Under the pieces are notes generated by a model that made no database searches, was not told the origin of the DNA, and saw nothing but the letters and a program-made list of their open reading frames with translations. Positions 1 to 4,993 of a stretch of DNA of 5,532 nucleotides are shown piece by piece (the stretch's first letter is position 1; each line of letters begins with the position of its first letter). Source of the DNA: JANNGZ01 sp031404155 (GTDB taxonomy: Bacteria; Pseudomonadota; Gammaproteobacteria; Burkholderiales; Burkholderiaceae_C); assembly GCA_031404155.1 (NCBI GenBank), contig JANNGZ010000342.1, forward strand, positions 1 through 5,532, read 5' to 3'. Position numbers and translations under genes: made by a program.

Positions 1-458
1 CATTGGCCCGGGCGCTGGAGGCCGCGGCTTCGCACGGGCTGCGGCGCCTGTTGGAACTCGGCGCACCCGGGCAGCGCATGCGCGTGTCGGTGGTGCCGAT
101 TGCCCACAAGGGCGCTGGCGAGCCCCTGCCCGCGCCGCGCCAAGCCGAGGCCGACCGGCGCTGCCCGCGCATTGCCGCGGTGGTGTTTGGCCGGCGGCAA
201 GTGTGCGAGCCCTTGTCGGTGATGGCCTATGCCCGGGTGCACCAGCTCACCCGCACCGAGACGCGGATCCTGCAATCGCTCTGCGCAGGGGCGAGCCCGC
301 GAGAGGTGGCCGAGCGCCAGCATGTGGCCTTGTCGACCGTGCGCACGCAGATCGGCAGCATCCGTACCAAGACGGGCAGCGCCGGCATCCGCGAGCTGCT
401 GTCCGAGCTGGCGCTGCTGCCGCCGCTGGTCAACGCGCTGCGCCTGGTCACGTCCTGA
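1..458 (+). CDS. LuxR-type HTH transcriptional regulator, C-terminal part (5' end outside window)
   Basis: About 151 residues are visible and the frame is open to the left edge. The TTG at 3-5 is therefore probably an internal codon, not the start. Counting from that codon, residues 81-146 look like a LuxR/GerE DNA-binding domain. LTRTETRIL is the first helix, GASPREVAERQHVALSTVRTQ is the helix-turn-helix with its recognition helix, and IGSIRTKTG is the following helix. The ending LLPPLVNALR is typical, from memory, of a group of Burkholderiales LuxR-type regulators of about 350-400 aa whose N-terminal half carries a sensory region. Residues 25-70 (RVSVVPIAHKG, then AAVVFGRRQVCEP) would be the tail of that region. 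The expected role is sequence-specific DNA binding in the cytoplasm. The ligand and targets cannot be read from this fragment. It ends with TGA at 456-458, and the next gene starts about 100 bp downstream on the same strand. Confidence 0.85.
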   Translation, partial: LARALEAAASHGLRRLLELGAPGQRMRVSVVPIAHKGAGEPLPAPRQAEADRRCPRIAAVVFGRRQVCEPLSVMAYARVHQLTRTETRILQSLCAGASPREVAERQHVALSTVRTQIGSIRTKTGSAGIRELLSELALLPPLVNALRLVTS

Positions 459-460
459 CA

Positions 461-482
461 GCCCGGGGGGCCGGCGCGTTTT
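461..482 (+). terminator. weak candidate terminator after the LuxR-type gene
   Basis: Right after the stop codon there is a CCGG-GGGG-CCGG arrangement (463-474) that can form a 4-bp GC stem. It is followed by CGCG and a run of four T (479-482). The stem is short and the T tract is poor, so this may be chance in GC-rich DNA. Confidence 0.2.
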
Positions 483-561
483 CATTTCGTCGCGCATGGA
501 CACAGCGTGGGTATCGGTATTCGCCTACGGTTGCCGTCCGCCCGCACCGCCGACCCCCAAA

Positions 562-1041
562 ATGAACCCGACCCCCAACCAAGCCAACTGGCGCGGCAAC
601 GACCTCGTGCTCACGCGTGACGACACCGAAGTCGACCGCCTGGACGCCACCCAGATCGAGCGTGTGATCCTGGTCTGCCGCGACGGCGGCAACTCACCCG
701 GCGACCTGGCCTTCGCGCTGGTCGAAACCGCGCAGGAACACCTGCTGCTGCCGGCCAGCACCGGCATCGCCGGCTGCATTCACTTCGAGCGCCAGTCCTT
801 CTGGGCCGCGCGCCCGTGCATCTACTGGGTCGACGAGCGCCAGGCGCGGCTGCCGCGCCGGCTCAAGCCCGGGCTGTGGCTGCTGCGCCGCCAGCGCCCC
901 GCGTACATGCGCCTGCCGCGCGCCGAGCTGGACGGCGTCGTCCAGGCCTGGCCGCTGGACGGGCCGATGAGCTGGGAGCAGCGCAAGTGGCGCCGCATCG
1001 AAGAAGGCCGGGCGCTGAGCATGGGCACGCCGCCGCGCTGA
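562..1041 (+). CDS. conserved-looking hypothetical protein, 159 aa
   Basis: I do not recognise a named family. The protein is soluble-looking, with no signal peptide or membrane segment. It opens with WRGNDLVLTRDDTEVDRLDATQIERVILVCRDGG, which resembles a small beta-rich fold. A middle part follows (FALVETAQEHLLLPASTGIAGCIHFERQSFW), then a basic C-terminal half rich in Trp and Arg (LPRRLKPGLWLLRRQRPAYMRLPRAEL, and MSWEQRKWRRIEE near the end). Codon use is strongly GC at third positions, as in a real gene. ATG 562 was chosen because the protein-like sequence begins there. An in-frame ATG at 496 would add 22 residues. Neither start has a clear Shine-Dalgarno, so the start is uncertain. The gene converges with the dioxygenase gene, leaving only 20 bp between stop codons and no clear shared terminator. 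Confidence 0.75.
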   Translation: MNPTPNQANWRGNDLVLTRDDTEVDRLDATQIERVILVCRDGGNSPGDLAFALVETAQEHLLLPASTGIAGCIHFERQSFWAARPCIYWVDERQARLPRRLKPGLWLLRRQRPAYMRLPRAELDGVVQAWPLDGPMSWEQRKWRRIEEGRALSMGTPPR

Positions 1042-1061
1042 TGCTCTGACGCGTTCGCCTG

Positions 1062-1946
1062 CTAGACGAACTCGCCCTCGCGCAACCACTTCGTCGCCAC
1101 CCATTTTTCGCCCTCGACCACCGGCGCGCCGCCGTGCAGCGAGCGGGTCATCGGGTGCGGGCGGTCGTAGCTGAAGAACACCGCGTTGCCCTTGATCGGC
1201 GCCACCTCCAGCGCCACGTCCGGGAACACCGTGGCGCCGCCCTTGGTGGGGGTGTTCAGGTACATCACGATCGAGGCCACGCGCTGGCCGCCGCGCTTCA
1301 AGATCGGCGCCGAGCCGGGCTGCGCGGGGTCGAAGTAGTCGTGGTGCGGCTTGTATTCGGCGCCTGGCTGGTAGTGCAGGATCTGCAGGCCTTCGCCGTT
1401 TTCGATCGGCCAGTCGAGCAGCTTGGCCAGGCGCTGCTCGATGGCGGCGCAGACCGCGTTTTCGGCGCGGCTGAAAAACATGCCGCGGCTGGTGCGCGCC
1501 ACGTTCACCTCGCTGCCGCCGGTTTGCAGCTCCACGGTTTCGGAGCGGGCCAGGCGCGGCCGCGCCAGCTCGATCAGGGCGTCGCATTCGTCGTCGGACA
1601 TCAGGCCGCCGAGCACCAGCACCCGCGGGTTGCGCATCGCCACCAGCAGCTTCACTTCACGGTCGCCGCCGTCGAGCACGCAGGGGCTGCCGGTGAGGTC
1701 GGGTTCGGGCACCGGCACCGGCGCGGGCAGGCCGTTCTGCTCGGCATGGCGGGCCAGGATGTCGCGCTTGGCTTCTTCGAGCGCGGCCAGCGCCACGTCC
1801 TTGTGCCAGCCGCTGGCCAGCATCGACTTCAGCACCGCGTCGGGCTGGTGGCCGGCGCGGGCCTGCTCGAGAATCCATTCCCGAAGTTCGGGCGTGATGG
1901 TGTGCAAGCTGGTGTGCAAGCTCTTTGGCTTTTGCTGCGAGTTCAA
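1062..1946 (-). CDS. prolyl 4-hydroxylase-type 2-oxoglutarate/Fe(II) dioxygenase, 294 aa
   Basis: Predicted cytoplasmic non-heme iron dioxygenase coupling 2-oxoglutarate decarboxylation to hydroxylation of a peptidyl (prolyl-type) substrate. The actual substrate is unknown. An N-terminal helical region (about residues 17-65, PELREWILEQARAGHQPDAVL) precedes a Pro-rich linker (74-83). The P4H catalytic domain runs from about 106 to 290. Visible hallmarks are ARTSRG at 150-155, the metal-binding HxD as His201-His202-Asp203 within EYKPHHDYF, the distal iron ligand His271 in LHGGAPV, and the 2-oxoglutarate-binding Lys281 in GEKWVATKW. All the catalytic residues are therefore present. The beta-strand core NTPTKGGATVFP (231-242) also fits the family. 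The start is TTG at 1946-1944, supported by GGAGG 8 bases upstream. The SLHT-SLHT segment at residues 9-16 comes from a 12-bp duplication. The gene lies 56 bp downstream of the MFS gene on the same strand and may be the last gene of that operon. Confidence 0.93.
   Translation of the reverse strand: MNSQQKPKSLHTSLHTITPELREWILEQARAGHQPDAVLKSMLASGWHKDVALAALEEAKRDILARHAEQNGLPAPVPVPEPDLTGSPCVLDGGDREVKLLVAMRNPRVLVLGGLMSDDECDALIELARPRLARSETVELQTGGSEVNVARTSRGMFFSRAENAVCAAIEQRLAKLLDWPIENGEGLQILHYQPGAEYKPHHDYFDPAQPGSAPILKRGGQRVASIVMYLNTPTKGGATVFPDVALEVAPIKGNAVFFSYDRPHPMTRSLHGGAPVVEGEKWVATKWLREGEFV
1899..1922 (-). repeat. 12-bp perfect tandem duplication inside the dioxygenase gene
   Basis: GGTGTGCAAGCT on the plus strand occurs twice head to tail (1899-1910 and 1911-1922). 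It lies near the 5' end of the dioxygenase gene and duplicates the tetrapeptide Ser-Leu-His-Thr without breaking the frame. It creates a second TTG, but neither internal TTG has a ribosome binding site as good as the one serving the TTG at 1946. Confidence 0.9.
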
Positions 1947-1954
1947 GGCCGGTG

Positions 1955-1959
1955 CCTCC
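1955..1959 (-). promoter_or_regulatory. Shine-Dalgarno that fixes the TTG start of the dioxygenase
   Basis: The minus strand reads GGAGG at 1959-1955. Eight bases separate it from TTG at 1946-1944. This ideal spacing is the reason for choosing a TTG start with no ATG nearby. Confidence 0.75.
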
Positions 1960-2002
1960 AGGTTGGAATCTGCCCGCAGCCGAGTTCGCAGGCGTCACGG
2001 CC

Positions 2003-3223
2003 CTATTTTCGCAGCAGTGGCGCCAGCGCGAAAAGCCCCAGCGCCGGGCCGATGGCAAGGAACGGCAACACTTGCGCCAGCGGCCAGCGTGTGGCCGCGC
2101 CCACAAAGAGCGTGATCGTGAACACGGTGACCGTGAAGCCGATGCTGTTGACGAAGGTGAGCACGCTGCCGACCATCTCGCGCGGCGCGTTCTGCGCGGT
2201 GAGGGCCGAGAACTGCGGCGAGTCACCCGCCACGCTCAGGCCCCAGAGCAGCAGCCATGCGGCCCAGAGCGGCAGCGGCGCGTCGAGCATCCAGGGCGAC
2301 ACCAGGCAGCACAGCCCGCTGCACGCGAGCTGCGCCGCCGCCACCCGCGCGCCGCCGAAGCGGCGCACGAAGAGGCCGCCGCCGGCGCAGCCGAGCGCGC
2401 CCATCGCGATGACGAAGAACACCCAGCCCGAGACGGCATGCGTCTGGCTCACCCGCAGCGCCACGATCGCCGGCACCAGCACCATCATCGGGTACAGCTC
2501 CCACATGTGGCCGAAGTAGCCGAAGGCCGACGCGCGCACCTTGCGGTCGTGCCAGATCACCGCCAGCGCCGCGGCGCGCACCGGTGCCGCGGGTGCCAGG
2601 TGCGGGCCGTCGGGCACGCAGGCGTGCATCAGCACGCCGCCAGCCGCCGCGATGGCCGCCACCGCGAGCATCACCAACTGCCAGTCCCAGCTCGCGCCGA
2701 GCGCACGCAGGCCGAAGGGCAGCGCGGTGCCGAGCACCAGTGCGCCCACGAGCATGCCGAGCGCCGCACCGAGGCCCTGCGCATACCAGCCGGCCGCGAT
2801 CTTCATGCCCACCGGGTAGATGCCCGCCAGCGCGATGCCGGTGGCAAAACGCAGCAGCACCAGCGTGTCCAGCCGCGGCGGCAGCAGCGCGGTGGCCACC
2901 GCGAGCGCGGCGCCGGCCAGCGAGCAGGCGAGGAAAACCTTGCGCGGCGAAAAGCGGTCGGCCACCGAAAGCAATGCAAAGAGCATCGTGCCGACGATGA
3001 AGCCCACCTGCACCGCCGCAGTGAGCCAGCCCGAGGCCGATGCCGGCAACAGCACCACCCGCTCCAGGTCCGGCAGCACCGCGTTGATCGCAAACCAGAG
3101 CGAGGTGCCGGCGAATTGCGAGACGGTGATCGCGGGCAGGATGCGGCGCGGCACCGCATGGGGTCGACGCAGGTCGGCGCTCGCCTCGGCGCTCGCACGG
3201 GCTCGTGGCGCGGCGTCAGACAT
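2003..3223 (-). CDS. MFS transporter, 406 aa
   Basis: Predicted inner-membrane secondary transporter of the major facilitator superfamily, with about 12 hydrophobic segments along residues 28-404. Visible features are SQFAGTSLWFAINAVLPDL in TM1, a motif-A-like loop ADRFSPRKVF (88-97) between TM2 and TM3, LRFATGIALAGIYPVGMK around TM4-5, a central cytoplasmic loop near 203-228, and GYFGHMWELYPM (235-246) opening the second half. From memory, that last motif and the TM1 motif mark a group of uncharacterised proteobacterial MFS permeases, so no substrate is proposed. The ATG at 3223-3221 was chosen over a further upstream in-frame start (3355), whose extra 44 residues are Arg/Pro-rich and lie entirely inside the hydrolase gene. 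The start overlaps the hydrolase stop in ATGTCTGA, and there is no strong ribosome binding site of its own, which suggests translational coupling. It ends with TAG at 2005-2003. Confidence 0.92.
   Translation of the reverse strand: MSDAAPRARASAEASADLRRPHAVPRRILPAITVSQFAGTSLWFAINAVLPDLERVVLLPASASGWLTAAVQVGFIVGTMLFALLSVADRFSPRKVFLACSLAGAALAVATALLPPRLDTLVLLRFATGIALAGIYPVGMKIAAGWYAQGLGAALGMLVGALVLGTALPFGLRALGASWDWQLVMLAVAAIAAAGGVLMHACVPDGPHLAPAAPVRAAALAVIWHDRKVRASAFGYFGHMWELYPMMVLVPAIVALRVSQTHAVSGWVFFVIAMGALGCAGGGLFVRRFGGARVAAAQLACSGLCCLVSPWMLDAPLPLWAAWLLLWGLSVAGDSPQFSALTAQNAPREMVGSVLTFVNSIGFTVTVFTITLFVGAATRWPLAQVLPFLAIGPALGLFALAPLLRK
3216..3223 (-). other. 8-bp gene overlap ATGTCTGA (hydrolase stop / transporter start)
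   Basis: The minus strand reads ATGTCTGA. ATG at 3223-3221 starts the MFS transporter and TGA at 3218-3216 ends the hydrolase. Ribosomes ending the hydrolase can restart on the transporter, so the two should be made together. Confidence 0.85.
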
Positions 3224-3953
3224 CGCCGGGCACGCGGCTAGGCATCGCACCGAGGGCCGCACCGGGGGCCGCACCGGCTGCCGCACCCGGCACCGCGCCG
3301 AGCGCGGCGCGCCAGGTGCGCGCCGGGATATGGCTGCGCAAGCGGTGTCGCGCACATTCGATCAGCACCGGGTGCAGCAGGTGGCCCACGCCTTCGGCGA
3401 TGTCGATCGTGGCGTCGCCCTGCAAGGCGCCGAGTTGTTCGAGCGCGGTGCGCGAGCGCTCGGCCGGGATCACGGTGTCCTCGCTGCCGTGGAACAGGTG
3501 CAGCGTGGTGTGCTGCGGCGCCGCGTGCGGCGCGCCGACCAGGCAGCCGCCGAACGCGAGCACGCGGCCGGCGATGCCGTCGTCGTGCAGCGCCAGCGCC
3601 ATCGACAAGATCGCGCCCTGCGAAAACCCGCCCAGCGCGGTGGCAGCGGGGCCCACATGCAGGCGGTGCTGCTGCGCGCGCAGCCAGCGCTGCAGTTGCG
3701 GCAGCGTGGCCTGCACACGCCGCTGCCAGGTGGCGTCGTCGAGCTCGGAGATCGAGTACCACTGGCGCCCGCGCCCGCCGCCGTCCACCGGGTGCGGCGC
3801 GTCGGGCGCGAGGATTGCGGCCTGCGGGAAGTCCTCGCGCAGCGCTTGCGCCAGCGGCTGCATCGACAGCGCACGCGAGCCCCAGCCGTGCAGCAGCACG
3901 ATGAGTTGGTCCGGCGTGCCCGAGGCCGGCAGCCATTCGATCGGGAGTTTCAT
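3216..3953 (-). CDS. ypfH: YpfH-like serine carboxylesterase (alpha/beta-hydrolase), 245 aa
   Basis: Predicted cytoplasmic esterase of the phospholipase/carboxylesterase group (Abhydrolase_2), hydrolysing short acyl esters. The physiological substrate is unknown. The oxyanion-hole loop is LLHGWG (20-25). The nucleophile is Ser111 in GGFSQGA, the acid Asp159 in HGSEDTVIP, and the base His191 in EGVGHLLHP. GRQWYSISELDD (62-73) and the GPAATALGGFSQGAI stretch closely match my memory of E. coli YpfH, including the order and spacing of the triad. The fold ends near residue 215. Beyond it lies a low-complexity Ala/Gly/Pro tail (about 216-237) produced by a 12-nt tandem array, which makes the protein slightly longer than the usual ~220-230 aa. 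The start is ATG 3953-3951, where the homologous sequence begins, but no strong ribosome binding site is seen. It is the first gene of a likely operon with the MFS transporter. The symbol is assigned by family resemblance only. Confidence 0.9.
   Translation of the reverse strand: MKLPIEWLPASGTPDQLIVLLHGWGSRALSMQPLAQALREDFPQAAILAPDAPHPVDGGGRGRQWYSISELDDATWQRRVQATLPQLQRWLRAQQHRLHVGPAATALGGFSQGAILSMALALHDDGIAGRVLAFGGCLVGAPHAAPQHTTLHLFHGSEDTVIPAERSRTALEQLGALQGDATIDIAEGVGHLLHPVLIECARHRLRSHIPARTWRAALGAVPGAAAGAAPGAALGAMPSRVPGDV
3247..3306 (-). repeat. 12-nt x5 degenerate minisatellite encoding the hydrolase tail
   Basis: On the plus strand five units start at 3247, 3259, 3271, 3283 and 3295: GCACCGAGGGCC, GCACCGGGGGCC, GCACCGGCTGCC, GCACCCGGCACC and the more diverged GCGCCGAGCGCG. 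Each adds four residues of Ala/Gly/Pro/Val/Leu to the hydrolase C-terminus. Unit length is a multiple of three, so copy-number change keeps the frame and alters only tail length. Confidence 0.8.
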
Positions 3954-4177
3954 GGCCGCGATTGTCTCGCGGCGGCCCGTCCTTCCTTCGATACCTCAGG
4001 ATGATCGGAGCAGCCACCTCAGGACAGTCGGAACAGCCACCTCGGGGCGAACGGACGTTGGTGTTGGCGTGGCAAGCCAGGGGTCCTGCGGCACCGGTCT
4101 TGAACCGGCGACGGATGTAGGCCTGGGTCATTTGAAGTTGCGGCTTCGCGGGTCATTTGAAGTTGCGGCTTCGCGGG
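3954..4177. other. intergenic stretch dominated by short repeats
   Basis: This is the 224 bp between the hydrolase start and the end of the DnaE2 frame. It holds a 23-bp degenerate tandem repeat (3993-4047), a small inverted repeat CCGGT-N5-ACCGG (4094-4108) and two copies of a 25-bp tandem repeat (4125-4174). TCCTTCGATACCTCAGGA (3983-4000) resembles, from memory, dispersed repeats scattered in Burkholderiales intergenic DNA. I see no convincing -35/-10 pair for the hydrolase operon and no intrinsic terminator for the dnaE2 side. The region may be an eroded mobile-element end, but no transposase sequence is present. Confidence 0.6.
3993..4047. repeat. 23-bp degenerate tandem repeat, about 2.4 copies
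   Basis: Unit 1 (3993-4015) and unit 2 (4016-4038) share ACCTCAGG at their start, a central CGGA and a terminal CAGCC. They differ mainly in the five bases ATGAT versus ACAGT. A third partial copy begins ACCTCGGGG at 4039. The function is unknown. Confidence 0.75.
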
Positions 4178-4199
4178 TCATCTGAAGTTGCGGCTTTGC
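4125..4199 (-). repeat. 25-bp tandem triplication overlapping the 3' end of dnaE2
   Basis: Three contiguous units occupy 4125-4149, 4150-4174 and 4175-4199. On the minus strand each has AAGCCGCAACTTCA followed by ATGACCC or GATGACCC. The two units outside the gene are identical to each other. They differ at only two positions from the unit that encodes the last codons (ending Ser-Arg-Asn-Phe-Arg and TGA) of the DnaE2 frame. This looks like repeated slippage duplication of the gene terminus into the downstream spacer. Confidence 0.9.
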
Positions 4200-4993
4200 G
4201 CAACGAGCCCGCGCAGCAGCGGCGTGTGGTCCACCAGCTTGTGCGCCAGCAGGTGCATCACCTCGCCCTCCTTCTGCCACACGCCGTACACGGTGAGCAG
4301 CGTGGCGGCGAGCAGCGGCTTGCGCTGCGCCTCGGCCACGTTCGGCCACACGATCACGTTCACCGCGCCGGTGTCGTCCTCGAGCGTCACGAACACGGTG
4401 CCCTTGGCCGTCTCGGGCCGCTGCCGGTGCGTGACCAGCCCGCTCGCCCGCGCCAGCCGCCCGCTCGGGTAGCCGCGCAGCACCGCGGCCGTCTGCACCT
4501 TGAATGGGTTCAGCGTCTCGCGCAGCAGGGCCAGCGGATGGGCCTTGAGCGACAGGCCCAGCGCGGCGTAGTCGGCGAGCATGTCTTCGGCTTCGCTGGG
4601 GGGCCTGAGCAGCGGCTGCGCATCGGGGTTGCCGCGCTGGTCGTGATCGTGATCGTGATCGTGATCGTGATCGTGATCGTGGTCGTGGTCGCTCGCACCG
4701 CGGCCGCCGTCCGGGGCCTTGTCGATCGGGCGCTCGCGGCTCGGCATCGCCGCGAGCATCGCGGTGGGCCGCGTATCGATGCCGGCCACGCTCCACGCGG
4801 CTTTGTGGCGGTGGCCGGTGAGTTGCACCAGCGCATCGGCCTGCGCCAGGCGCTGCAGGTCCCCGGCGTCGAGCCGGGCGCGGCGGGTGAGGTCTTCGGT
4901 GCTGCCAAACGCACCTTCGCGCCGCGCCGCCACGATGCGCTCGGCGCTGTCTTGCGAAAGGCCGGCGATGCGGTTGAAGCCGAGGCGGACGGG
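4178..4993 (-). other. dnaE2: DnaE2 C-terminal region (HhH and OB-fold), about 271 residues
   Basis: The match begins at PVRLGFNRIAGLSQDSAERIVAAR, the helix-hairpin-helix region following the polymerase core in DnaE2. AFGSTEDLTRRARLDAGDLQRLAQADAL and GHRHKAAWSVAG follow. After a variable linker carrying the Asp-His array comes SEAEDMLADYAALGLSLKAHPLALLR, then an OB-fold (ASGLVTHRQRPETAKGTVF and LEDDTGAVNVIVWPNVAE). The ending LVDHTPLLRGLVAQSRNF corresponds to the conserved DnaE2 tail that usually reads SRDFH (from memory), so the natural C-terminus is intact. In the full enzyme these modules bind DNA and contact partners rather than catalyse synthesis. Confidence 0.88.

Noticed and set aside
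496..525. possible promoter TGGACA with a TATTCG-like -10 box
   Set aside because: The spacing (15 bp) and the -10 match are poor, and TGGACA overlaps an alternative start codon of the hypothetical gene.
1134..2519. 461-codon open frame on the plus strand
   Set aside because: It lies antisense to the dioxygenase and the MFS transporter, whose catalytic and membrane motifs are intact. Its translation is low-complexity His/Arg/Ala-rich, typical of a GC-rich shadow frame.
1925..3241. 438-codon open frame on the plus strand
   Set aside because: It is a His/Arg/Gln-rich shadow of the MFS gene, with no recognisable domain.
4081..4120. possible tRNA 3' half (CCGGT-N5-ACCGG near a GAACC-like motif)
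   Set aside because: No cloverleaf with acceptor and anticodon arms can be built around it. The 5-bp inverted repeat alone is not enough.
3238..4131. 297-codon frame on the minus strand overlapping the hydrolase in another frame
   Set aside because: Most of it is an Arg/Ala-rich frame-shifted reading of the hydrolase gene. Its first 60 residues come only from the intergenic repeats.
4125..4199. CRISPR-like array
   Set aside because: The 25-bp units are directly contiguous with no spacers, and no cas genes are present.
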